Assembly (NCBI GenBank): GCA_018136815.1 | Contig: CM030945.1 | Location: 594,605-658,604, forward strand | Reading direction: 5' to 3' | Length of the DNA stretch: 64,000 nt | DNA from: Isochrysis galbana | Taxonomy: Eukaryota; Haptophyta; Isochrysidales; Isochrysidaceae | Shown: positions 12,031 through 21,859 of the stretch, piece by piece | Layout: each line of letters starts with the position of its first letter | How positions within the stretch are numbered: position 1 is the stretch's first letter | The notes under the pieces: generated by a model | The model's database searches: none | What the model was told of the DNA's origin: nothing | Seen by the model: only the letters and a program-made list of their open reading frames with translations | Made by a program: the position numbers and the translations under genes

Positions 12031-12533
12031 CCGGGAATTCGGCTCGCGGGTCGCGCGATGGTGCTGACAGATGACAGAGTCTGTCAGAGTCTGTTGGGCC
12101 CATGTGTTGACTGGGCTCCCAACACCCGCTCCCTTGAGCGGGGTCCGAGGGTCGGAAGAGCCTTGTGGAGAAAAAAGGTATTCGGTCTCTGGAATTTGTC
12201 CAAGCTTGTTGCATTAGATGAAGAGGTCCGGGGTACGCGCGCCCAGTCGCACGCGCAAGACAAGACAGGTGAGTGTGAGTGTCTCTCGCTCTCGGCGGGG
12301 GTACCATGTTCCATGTTTGTTCCACCTATATGGTGGTCCGTGAATAGATAGCAGTGTTTGTGTAGACCAATGATAACATCGTGCGGCTAGCACTCGTGAC
12401 GGCGACGCAACGACTCGACGTTGCCACACGCATAGTAGATAGTAGCACTGAGGTATCTACAACAAAACACGACTTAATATTAAAAAAGGGTGAAGTATGT
12501 CAACAGGGATGATTCTTCACGGGGGAGGGCGCG

Positions 12534-13883
12534 ATGGCCAGCGCTCGGTCGGCCGGTGGGGGCGGACGAGTCGCCCAGGTGGCTCACCGCATCCTCGCGC
12601 CCGCCAGCCTAGTAGTTATGGGCCTCGCATGGGGTACCATGCGCCAAATATCGAGCAAGACGGCCGACGAGATTGCAGAGCTTGCCCCATGGCCCGGTGC
12701 ACCACAGTGCAGCTACGAGATGCTTCACTCATTCGCGCGACTGGCACGAGACTGCATCCGTCGCGATCCAGAATTCTGGTACACGTTGGGCGCGGGCACG
12801 CTGCTTGGTGCCATGCGGAACGATCCTCCCGGGCTGTTGCAGTGGGAGCACGACGTGGATGTGTATGTAACTGCACGGCATGCCGCTCACTTACTCGATG
12901 TGCTGAATCGTAGCTGCCATCATCACGCAGAGTCTTCTGGCCGTGGGTTTCAGCGCGTACGGCAACTTTGTGGCGTGATAGATTTTCGGGGTTTGATTGA
13001 CCGCAGAGGTGTTCCTTGTTGCGCATTCGGATTCAAGCTCTATCATCGTGACGTTGGTAAGTTTTATCCTTGGTGCACTGATGTGCCCTGGGTGTTTGCA
13101 GGCAATCTCGCACGGAGATGGAATTGTGTGGATTCAGGCAATGTGCCCGACGCTATAATGACGAGATTGTGCTAATGTCGCGACGTAGGTCGTTGCGGTG
13201 CTTCCGAACTGGACATCCTTGTGCTTTCTGCCGCCACTTCAACGTGGGCACATGGCGAGACAATGTTCTGGCCTCCATGGACGATACCGTGGGCATGGTT
13301 GTGGGCTAGTCTAGCTGGCGCGATGAATTCGGCGTCGCATGCGGCATATTCTCTCTATTCCACAAGCAGCAGACAGTTCAGGCCCTTCGGAACCTTGCCG
13401 CCGCGCCCAGCGGCAGTTCATTTTCTAGTCATTCCACAAGACATCATGAACAAAAGCCTCATGAGTGACTACGCAAGCCGTTGGTGCATTGATGGGACCA
13501 AGGTTGGCCAGTGGCAAGCACGACCAAGGAGAATATGGCAGGGGATATTCTCTGCACGCAAGGAGAGAGTTGTCAACTTGCCATCAAGCGAATGGACTTG
13601 GTGCGGTGGACCACCCACGTCTTTCTTTCAAGATGAATATTTGAGTTGGTTTGAAGTGTTTCCTATTCAGTGGGTGATGTTCTATGATGTCTGGCTTCCA
13701 GTCCCACATGATGCGTGGGCAACCCTCATGCGCACCTACGGCGTTTGGTGTAGAAGTACAGCGCGACTCGACGAACATGGAGGGATCCTCGCCGACTTGC
13801 GTGCTCCACAGCACACACGGTTGCGGCGGCCTGCCAAAGTGCAACACTTGCGTTGGTGGACAACAAGGTGGCGGGGACCTTGA
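12534..13883 (+). CDS. LicD/fukutin-family nucleotidyltransferase-fold protein, two exons
   Basis: The ATG is at 12534. Exon 1 is 12534-13056, the intron 13057-13188 (GTAAGT...GTAG, 132 bp, phase 1) and exon 2 13189-13883, giving about 405 residues. The LicD signature FWYTLGAGTLLGAMR followed by WEHDVDVYV lies near residues 80-110; the Asp pair is the expected metal-binding site. The end of exon 2 has FPIQWVMFYDVWLPVPHDAW and a YG, as in LicD C-termini. Reading through the intron would give a stop at 13173, and the phase match of donor and acceptor supports the splice. The family transfers phosphocholine or phosphoribitol-type groups to glycans; the substrate here is unknown. A hydrophobic segment at residues 18-36 may be a Golgi anchor. 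The last 25 residues are basic and less certain. Confidence 0.75.
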
Positions 13884-14690
13884 CTATCCAATAGGGCGGT
13901 CAAACAGGGGCTTTTTAACTACTACCTTCGTTCCAAAACTCAGATGCCTAGGAGATAGGAGACTTTGGGAAGCAAGGGCGGCGACCAGACTAAGGAAGGG
14001 ATTCCACTTAGGCGCTAGGCTGTGGGGAGGGTACACGCTGGCTTAACATGGTGAGTTAGTTTGGTGTATAAACGACGATTTATACTTACTACGAACATTT
14101 TGAAGACAAGCACTCTATTCACTGTCAGAGACGATGTCACAGCGATGCGGTACTCCTAAGGCGTAATCATTCCGACCTTCCGCCGCCACAATGGACAACA
14201 ACACACGTGTACGTGTAAAGCATTTAATTTCTCCGGAGGATATTCCAAGGCTGACCTACAATACAAGAGTAGTCATGAATACTGAGTACAAATACTACCA
14301 ATTTGGCAGTATTCGTACTCATGAGTACAGCCGCGAGCGAGTATTCGTACTCATGAATACAGCCGAGAGTGAGTATTCGTATTTTGGTCGAATATCGAAT
14401 ACTCACACGGCGACACGCCGGCTGTCGGGGCGGCGCGCGCGCCGCGGCCCGCGGCCGCGCGGCTGCCGCGCGGCAGGCCGCGCACTCTACTTCTACTACA
14501 CATCTCTGCTTTTGGCTCTCTCCTCACTCACACATTACACTACCTACTACCTAATATCACTCAAAACTCTCCAAGAGGAACAAAAGAACACAGGCTACGA
14601 CCGGCTCACATCTTGTCATACATGATGCGATACCTGACACGTGCCTATCTGTTGTCCCCCTCACTCACCCACATCCATCCCTACATACAT
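13884..14690. repeat. Gene-free stretch with palindromic ATTCGTACTCATGA repeats
   Basis: No gene is seen. Between about 14270 and 14405 the motif GTATTCGTACTCATGANTAC is repeated about three times with inverted copies, giving strong hairpin potential. It is followed by a GC-only patch (14415-14480) with GCGCGC and CCGCGG palindromes. Near 13893-13925 the motif TAGGGCGGTCAAACA...GGCTTTTTAACT also occurs at 62886-62920. Confidence 0.55.
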
Positions 14691-15539
14691 CTACACATCT
14701 ACATCAACATCACTCTCCTGCTGGTCTGAATCATCGTGAGTCATGCCTTCTTCTCCTTGGGCGCCCGCCTTGCCGTACTTTTGTATGTACATGGCCAGGA
14801 TGTCCTTGACGGGGGGCATATAGAACTTTTGGTTGTACGCGATGCGGACCATCGTGGCCAAGTTGTTGGGGTCCAAGTTGGGGTCGGAGAGCTTCTTGGC
14901 CAGCGAGAAGATCTGCTCCACATTGGCTTCGTGACAAATGTGGGAGGCACACTGCTTGAAGACAAAGAAGTGGAGCGGGAAGGAGTCCTTCATGTCCCAC
15001 ATCAGGCTGAACTCGTTGATGAAATCGTCGCTGTCCTTGTACTTGTCCACGGTCTCCCGCTGCAGGTCCTTCCAGCGCCGGACCTCGTCGGTGACTGCGT
15101 CGAATGCGTTGGGCGCCGTGCTGGTACACGGACGTGGTGGCGAGGTGTCGGACTCGGAGCCACATGAAACTCGCCTTGTAGTACCCTCGCTTTGGCCCAT
15201 CGGTGATAACCTCGTCTGCCTTCAGCTTCCAAAATTTGAAGATGGGGTTGACGCCCTCCTTGCGGAAGTCAGCGTCAAGAAAGGGGGACTTGAAGCCAGA
15301 GACTGAGGGTGTAGCAGAAGCGTTGCCGCCGCCGCCGTTGTTGCTGCTGCTGGCGGGCTCACCGTTGTTCTTTTCCTCCTCCGGCACCGGCATGCGCTCA
15401 GGGAATGTAGCCCAATAGTACTTGAGGAACACCGTATGCTTCATCCAGAAGCGCTCGCCGCTGGCGTCGCCCAACTCGGTGCTGCCCTCGCCCGTCTCTC
15501 CGTAGCGGACGAGTACACACTCGGCGAGAAGACGCAGCT
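14691..15539 (-). pseudogene. hAT-type transposase C-terminal relic
   Basis: The minus reading from about 15536 has RFWMKHTVFLKYYWATFPER and a Gly/Asn linker, then changes frame near 15110-15130. It continues as NAFDAVTDEVRRWKDL and FPLHFFVFKQCASHICHEAN...EQIFSLAKKLSDPNLDP. This matches the hAT C-terminal dimerisation region (a W.. FP/L.. S..ERIFS-like pattern), though the usual Ser is Asn/Glu here. The N-terminal catalytic part is missing: the open frame starts right after a TAG at 15539, where a retroelement fragment in the other direction begins. Frame change plus truncation indicate an inactive copy. Confidence 0.6.
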
Positions 15540-15544
15540 AGACG

Positions 15545-16290
15545 AAGCCTCCGTGTCGGTCATTACGCGGGAGATCTTATAGAACGGCCCCCGGGCCAAA
15601 CCTCAGCCAGCACGCGAAGCATGGACCAGAAAATTAGAACTAACGCACGACGAGTCGAAGCACGTGGCGAAACTCTACACCCATCCCCTACTGAAACACA
15701 CCGACAAGCACCCTCACTTTAAACACATTATTACTCACAGAAAAATCGGCACACGTAACCGATTCGCGGCGGCGACCACCGCGAAATGCAGGCTATGCGG
15801 AAAACACCGCGAGAACTCAACACACCTGGCTAGGTGCCCCTCCACACTTCAGATCTTCCAAACCATAGAGGCCGTAGCGGGATACACTCCCGCGAAAAAC
15901 AGATCGTTAGCCCAGAAAACCAAAGACAGACTCTTCGCATACCCGAACTCGCCGGCGCCAGACAGCCTGAAAGCCCTATACCTCATAGCGTGGAGATACA
16001 TAATAAGCGACTTCTACAGAGTAGAATTCGACCATTACACCTTCCACCACGTGCCGGTCATCGAAAAGACTCTGATCAGGTTCACGGTCCTCGTGAGGGG
16101 CTTTGAACCTCCGGACGGAATCTCGACCGCTCGGACGAACAAGGCTTCCCAAGGCAGGAAACCGAAGATCAAGTCGCCACGAGAACTCAGCACCCCCATC
16201 TTTACGAGTAATAACAAAGGAGCTCTAGTCATGAATACGAACCTGTCCCTAATAGCACAAGCGCTCAGCTTAGCGGAGCGGTTAGCCTGA
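15545..16290 (+). pseudogene. Non-LTR-type retroelement ORF, C-terminal fragment
   Basis: The reading contains ITREIL, a stop near 15571, then ARKLELTHDESKHV-type sequence and LYTHPLLKHTDKHPHF. A zinc-binding motif CRLCGKHRENSTHLARCP follows, the style of the zf-RVT module at the end of plant and algal LINE reverse transcriptases. The C-terminus is Lys/Arg rich and ends in SLAERLA. The reverse transcriptase core is absent. At least three other pieces of the same family lie in this window: 20724-22591 (minus), 34731-34880 (plus) and 62700-62790 (minus). Confidence 0.6.
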
Positions 16291-16893
16291 ACTGCAAAAG
16301 GCCCGCCGAGACCCACGCCCTACCGGACAGATGCCCATAGCTACAGCTAATCTGGACTACAAACTCCCGACACTCAACACCTGGAGGAAAACATGCAACA
16401 ACCGGTAGCCCGATGGCGCAAGAGGAAGAAGCGAGGAAAGCCTTCGGGTATCGGTACACACCGCCTGCCACCGGAAACCTACTGCACCCAGCCCCTAGGT
16501 AGAGCACGAGGGGACGAGCCGCAAGGCAGGTGGAGGGGGGATAAGGGAAGCGGGCGTGGCTGCGTAGAAGCTATGCAGTGTCGCGCGCGCGGCGAGACTA
16601 TTAAGAAGTTTTTTTTCTACAGATACCAATAATGCAGATCCGGGGCCTTCTCCGCCGCTTCTTCACCTGTCACCTGTCACCTGTCACCTGCACCTGCATG
16701 CAGCTGCATGCAGCTTCACCCATATTCCCAGCATATTCCCAGTTGCAAAATTTTCTTATTCCGTGCGGGTCGCGCCGCCTTGCGCCTTGCACACCACAGG
16801 ACTACTCATCAGTTATTAGTACTAGTAGTAAGTATTACAACTACTACTATATCTACTAGTAGTACTATAAATCTCCGGCACACGCGGGCGTGG
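16291..16893. other. 5' region of the AP2 gene with short tandem and inverted repeats
   Basis: No gene is seen. CACCTGT is repeated four times at about 16664-16690, followed by the palindromic GCATGCAGCTGCATGC. Near 16803-16868 AGTACTAGTAGTA and its inverted form flank a short AT-rich loop, followed by CTATAAAT (16864), a possible TATA-like element 30 bp before the ATG. Confidence 0.4.
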
Positions 16894-18379
16894 ATGGCGC
16901 TGCTGCTCTGCTCGGCGGGCGTCTCATCCGCCCTCGCACGCGTGCCGCTGCTGCTGCCACAGCAGTTGCAGCCCTTGCTCGGTGCGCCAGTGGCGCCATG
17001 GCTGTCGCCGCGCTGCTGTCAGCTCACGATGACTGCGCCGCCGCCGCCTGCGGACCAAGGTAGAGCGGCCCGCAGGCGGCGCGGCCGCGCAGCGCGTGCT
17101 GCTCGCAGGCAGAAGAATGGGCCAGATGGGGAGCGGGCCATCGCGCGTAAGGCGCATCAGGCAGCGAGCAAGGCGGCCGGCGGAACTGCTGAACTCGCGC
17201 GCCGTGGCCACGCGGCGGCTGCCGCGGCGGTTGGCGGGGCGGATGAACTTGCTCGGCAGGCGGGCGCAGCGAGGGTCGCAGCCAACCCGCTGGGCAGCAC
17301 AGGGGTCGCCATACAGCGCGGCATCGGGAATGCCATTGCGGCCGGCAAGTACACAAAATACCCCGGAGTGCGGTATCGTAGGGAGACGGGCAAGTGGCGC
17401 GTACAATTCAAGTGCCAGGGCAAGCTGCACACTGTTGGCCAGTGCGTGCACCTGCCTGAATTTAACCTCCTCTCTCTACGCACTCTCACTCGCACAGATG
17501 TGCATTGGAGATCTTCACACGCATGTCTATCTGATGCCACATCTAAAATGATGTCACACCATCCGCTGCAGTTGCCTTGTTGCGGTTTGACTTCACTTGG
17601 TGCCATCTCGCCCCCTAATTTTTGCACGCTTGTGGTACAATGCTTATAGGTGGGATGACGAGCTCACAGCAGCGCGAGCACACGACACGTATGTTCGCGA
17701 GCACCGGTTGCGACGACCGCTTCACTTCCCGCGAGAGGACAAGCGCGAGATCGGATCATTTTCGACGGGAATCCAGCCGTCGTCCGCTTATAGGTGCATA
17801 GCATGCCATTGGAACAAGCTTTTTGTTGTACCTTGTCCATCTGATCTTGCTCAGTGCCCCGGCACGCATGCAGACCGTGGGATCCCAGCTGTCGGCTGGA
17901 TCGCTCGGCATGGGTCTGGCTCCCTTCCCTTTCGTGGGCCAGCTGAGCAATCTTCTGAAATGTTCGCTTCTTCCTTATTCAGGCCTCGTTCACTCTTGCC
18001 ATACGCGTATGAGCGCTATGTCCGAGGCACTCCACAAGCTGACGCTGCAGCAGGCACAGCCGCCGCGGAAGCAGCTGCCGAAGATTCTGCCGCGACAATT
18101 CCTGATGGTGCTGTTTCCGCTGCTGCTTTGTCCAGCCCGGGCGGTGGCCCGGGTAATAGTTCTACTTTGATAGACCTCACGGATACCGCTATCAACGTTG
18201 AAGCTGTTGAGCCAACGAAGGGCCCGGTTCCCACCGATGCACATGAAGGAGATTGGGAACCAAGTTCACTTGTTAGTTACGACGGTGGGTCTGATCAGGG
18301 CGGTGAAGGCAAGGGAGAGTCCGACCAAGGCGGCGTACCAACACGGGGACGGCAACGAAGAGATACGACGAAACGCTAG
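16894..18379 (+). CDS. AP2/ERF-domain protein, two exons
   Basis: The ATG is at 16894. Exon 1 is 16894-17441, the intron 17442-17649 (GTGCGT...TATAG, 208 bp, phase 2) and exon 2 17650-18379, about 425 residues. The AP2 domain spans the junction: KYPGVRYRRETGKWRVQF and KLHTVGQ in exon 1, then WDDELTAARAHDTYVREH and RPLHFP in exon 2, matching the YRGVR...GxF-EEAARAYD-NFP layout of plant AP2. The N-terminal 150 residues are Ala/Arg-rich with an alanine-rich helical stretch. The second half is acidic and Gly/Ser rich. A further small intron (possibly about 17792-17977) cannot be excluded because it would keep the frame. Such proteins bind DNA; target unknown. A later Met at 17030 is an alternative start. 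Confidence 0.75.
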
Positions 18380-18994
18380 CCGCTCGACGGGCATGCGCAA
18401 TCACCTCACTCATTTAGCGTTATTGAATCGCCTATGACCCATGGCACGTAACTTGTCGGCACCCGATCTAGTTAGACCGGGCGTGACTATGAGTGTGCTA
18501 TTGAGACTGCTGGGCACGGCTGCCTATTTGTTGTTCGGGCTGGGGCAGTGGTACCGATGGTGGCAAACGCCTTGTTATTGTCGTTGTTGACTTATTGCTT
18601 TCTCCTTACTAACTTGTTGTGGTTCCTACTCGACAAATGACAAACGAATATTGAAAACCGTTTAAAATTCTCGCCTTGAGTAAACCCGGTTCTCCGGTTT
18701 CGTCGAGAGCCGGGAGTCAATTGGCGATTTCGGGGCGCCAGCCTTTGCAGCCGCGGATGGTGCCGTGCACCATCGGCTTGTAGCTGGTGGTGGGATTGGA
18801 GCACGACAGTTGTGCTGGTGTTTGAGAGTTTTGCACGCTCGGATGGGGTAGTTGTAGTTGATCGGGTCCGTTTTCCCTTCTGCGTTCAGAAGGAGCTTGC
18901 GAGGGCGAGGGAAGCTTCCCTCGAGAAAGAGCCTCGACCCGCCGAGACGTAGAGAGAGGTGTAGTTGAAAAGCATTTGGGTATCCTGGGTAGGC
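18380..18994. other. Intergenic, no gene supported
   Basis: Contains one A/T-rich motif TTTAAAATTCTCGCC (18660) that also heads the dispersed repeat module at 20005, 20405 and 43710. No convincing ORF. Confidence 0.4.
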
Positions 18995-19262
18995 GAGAAG
19001 CGTTCAATCACCATCACCCACAGATGGAAAAGCGTTCAATCACCATCAGCCTACACATGGAAAAGCGTTCAATCGCCATCACCCCACAGATGGAAAAGCG
19101 TTCAATCACCATCAGCCTACACATGGAACACGGAAGAGCGTTCAATCGCCATTACCCCCACAGATGGAAAAGCGTTCAATCACCATCACCCCACATCTGG
19201 GAGAGCGTTCATCACACACGTATGGAAAAGCGTTCCATCACCATCACCCCACATAGATCACT
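18995..19262 (+). repeat. 33-bp tandem repeat, about 8 units
   Basis: Units start with GAAAAGCGTTCAATCACCATCA and end with CC(C/T)ACA(C/G)ATG. Most are 33 bp, with a longer unit near 19125-19160 and a short one near 19200. The period is a multiple of 3 and reads as KRSITI-type peptides, but no gene is evident. Confidence 0.85.
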
Positions 19263-19310
19263 TACATCCACTTTGTCCTGGTGTTGTGACTCCCTTGAAA
19301 CCCAGCAGCC

Positions 19311-19540
19311 ATGGTTGGTGAAACATTGCGCATCCCATGGACTCGGTCACCTGGTATGTATGACATGATCAAACACAGCGCTCGTTACTGTGACATTGAC
19401 ACACAAGTGCTCAAAGAGGGATTCGAGAAATTTCGAAGCATGATGCTAGGCGCTTTTGATATTGACGTTCATGCTCACGTGTCCATAGCAAGCCTTGCCG
19501 ATCGGTTCTTCGAAAATGAAGGCGCGTACAGGGGGAGAGG
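19311..19540 (+). pseudogene. Relic of a virus/Polinton-type family B DNA polymerase (exonuclease III region)
   Basis: The reading from the ATG at 19311 contains SARYCDIDTQVLKEGFEKFR, then MMLGAFDIDVHAHVSIASLA and an ENEGAY end. This matches the YCxxDxxVLxxGFxxFR...LDxDxxxTIxSLA...GCY pattern of protein-primed or virus-like type B polymerases of Polinton-like elements and relatives, around the Exo III motif. Only about 70 residues are recognisable; downstream sequence becomes unrelated, so this is a small fragment. It sits directly after the 33-bp repeat. Confidence 0.5.
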
Positions 19541-19800
19541 GGGGAAGAAAGATGAAAGAGAAACGCATCATTTCTTGGCAAAGATTTTCGTAGTGGCAGC
19601 AGGTGGGCCCCCCGAGGTTTTTTTATTGGGCATCGGGCCACGGTCAAAAAATGCACCCCAACTCTTACTAGTAGTTAGACCGCCCTACAAGCCTACAAGT
19701 AAGGTGGAAAATACCCACAGGAAGGACACACACAGGACACAGGACACAGGTGCTACTTTAGGAGTTAGATACACGGAGAGTACGAGTAAAGTACAGGTCT

Positions 19801-20260
19801 GATAATAAAACAACTGAGCGTTAGTACCACTACTCCCACTAGCCCGGTACTATCACGACACCCCGCAGCGCACCTGCCCGTACGCCTTAACGTGCGTTAT
19901 CACTAGACACATACGAATATGCACCCCTACGAATCTCCCCCCTCGCAAACCCCCGGCTCCCATTATAACTCCCCACAAGCTACAATGAGGGGAAAAAAAA
20001 CCTTTTAAATTTCTCGCCTCACACGTGGCCCTGAACCATTCCCTCGTAGCCACGCCTCTTTCCCTTCCTCACCCTCATTCCCCGCCTTGCGGCAACTCCC
20101 CTCGTGCTCTACTTAGGGGCTCGGGTCATGTGGGGGTCCGAGCGGAGCGGGGTGCACCTGTCCTCAGCTGCGCGTACTCAACTTCCTCCTGTGCTGCTGA
20201 GTGGCCTGTTTCTTGTAGTGCTATTATCGGTACCCTTGTGTCCGCGTGTGTCTATGTTCG
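19801..20260 (+). repeat. Dispersed modules B then A
   Basis: 19801-19993 (module B, begins TAATAAAACAACTGAGCG) matches 44029-44221. 20005-20255 (module A, CTTTTAAATTTCTCGCC, a GTGGC...GCCAC hairpin, then GCGGCAACTCCCCTCGTG) matches 43710-43955. In this copy B precedes A; near 43.7-44.2 kb A precedes B. A second partial A copy lies at 20405-20490. Confidence 0.8.
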
Positions 20261-20723
20261 CCTTGGGAGAGCTATGTTGATTGATCGTATCCTTGGTTGG
20301 TCAATCAGTGTAGGTCCCAGATGGGACAATAGGCTTCTAGTAGGTTCTATTAAGAGGTCAAGAGGCCTACCAGACCTGTTACCTGTTAATAGGTAATAGG
20401 TAAAAAAAAACCTTTCAATATTTTCGCCTCGCGCGTGGCTATAGGCCTATACTATAGGTACCGCTATCGTAGCCACGCCCAAATCATCTCAGATCCCTTC
20501 CTCTCCCTAGTAACTTAGCTCAGAAGTCAGAAGCCAATCATATTCATAATGTACATCACATACTGATACATCTATAATATTAGTAAAATGAGTTTTATTT
20601 TGACCTGTTACGGACCTATTGCGACCTGTTAAGAGGTCCTCTTAATAGGAAGAGGCCCCCGAAACCTGTTGACCTTGTACCTGTTGTCCCATCCGGGGTG
20701 TAGGTCGTCTTTTTTGCTTCTCG

Positions 20724-21041
20724 CTACGCGAGCTTTTCGGCGAGACCAAGCGCTGTCGCTACAAGGCGGGTGTTTTCGCTCATTCGTAGCCTACCCTTTT
20801 CGTTTTCAATGAATACCGGGGCACTGAGTGTCAGTGTTCTCTTAAGTTTGGGCTTTCTCCCCTGGGCGGCTTTACTTGTGCGCATTGAACAATGCTGCTG
20901 TGGCGGGGTGAGGCCCCTAACCAATGTGGCGAACCTCACTAGTGTGGACTCCAAGACTGGGATATAGTGGTATTCATACGACTCAAATGCTATTCTAAAA
21001 CCTTCTAATATTCTTACCGCACTCGCGGCGAATGGAACCAC
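20724..21041 (-). pseudogene. Retroelement ORF C-terminal end
   Basis: The reading ESYEYHYIPVLESTLVRF and the tail ending in LGLAEKLA match the fragment at 15545-16290 (there FDHYTFHHVPVIEKTLIRF and SLAERLA). It is the distal part of the broken copy that resumes at about 21860. About 700 bp of unrelated repeat sequence separates them. Confidence 0.65.
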
Positions 21042-21773
21042 TACCTACTACACGTAGCACGTAGCATACTTTCTACACCCCCACTCCCCCGGCCCTTCTC
21101 CCCCCGCCATAAGGCGGCTCCCCCCGTGCACTACTAGGGGGATAGGGGTGAAGGGCTTAGATATGGTCCGGTGGCCCGCGCCCCCCCCCGGTGATCTTTC
21201 CTCCCCTTCCTCCTGTGTCTCCGAGTGGGCGGCCGACTCTGTCTCGACTTATCCTGTAAACAGGTGCGGGACTTACCAATTTTTCGGTGAGCGGAGCTCT
21301 CGCTCCGCCCACCCCCTTCTCCGCGCTCTCTCTCCCCTCTCCTGCGGCACGCGCGATGGCGCGCCTGCGGCAGGCCTGCAGCTGCCCTCTGGCGGCCCCT
21401 GGAGGCTCCTGGAGGCCAGCTCAGGGGGCAGAGGAGGCTGGGGCTGGGCCCTGGCCTCCCCTGCCTCTCCCTCGCTGGCGCTCCTGGGCCTCTGGGGCCC
21501 CCACTCTGCACCTGTCTGCCTGTCGACCAGGGGGGGAGGAGGGGTTGGAGCGATGGGCTGGCCACGACAGGCCAGGACGCGCGAGGCAGGCGTGCCTGCC
21601 AGGGAGAGAGTGGGTCAGCAGGGCAGTGGCCTCCTGGCAAGCCATCAGGCGTGCCAGGAGGATGAGTGGTTCCTCCCCCATGGCAGGGGAGGAGTGGAGA
21701 GAGGGGGGGGCTCGTGCCCCCCCATGGGGCAACCAAGTATAAACTTAGTTGACTCAAATGCTATTCTATAACA
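21042..21773. mobile_element. Inserted repeat splitting the retroelement ORF
   Basis: This block interrupts the minus ORF. The string GACTCAAATGCTATTCTA occurs at about 20982 and again at 21751, a direct repeat bracketing roughly 770 bp. Inside, 21088-21130 carries the GGCGGCTCCCCCCGTGCAC motif of module A, 21340-21480 resembles 44730-44880 (AGCTCAGGGGGCAG and CCCTGCCTCTCCCTCGCT), and 21680-21750 carries the CATGG...AACCAAGTATAAACTTAGTT palindrome found at 23528 and 45095. Confidence 0.55.
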
Positions 21774-21774
21774 T

Positions 21775-21858
21775 CAAAAAACTCAACAACATTTGGATCC
21801 ACGCTAACACGGATTACCTCGGAGAGACTTCCGACACCGGCAACGTAGTTAACGGGTA
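21775..21858 (+). repeat. Inverted fragment of the retroelement ORF
   Basis: The plus strand reads KKLNNIWIHANTDYLGET and SDTGNV. The minus strand at 22464-22379 reads KLNNIWLHTDTDYLGEI and ADTGNV. They are inverted copies about 85 bp long flanking roughly 520 bp. Confidence 0.75.
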
Positions 21859-21859
21859 T

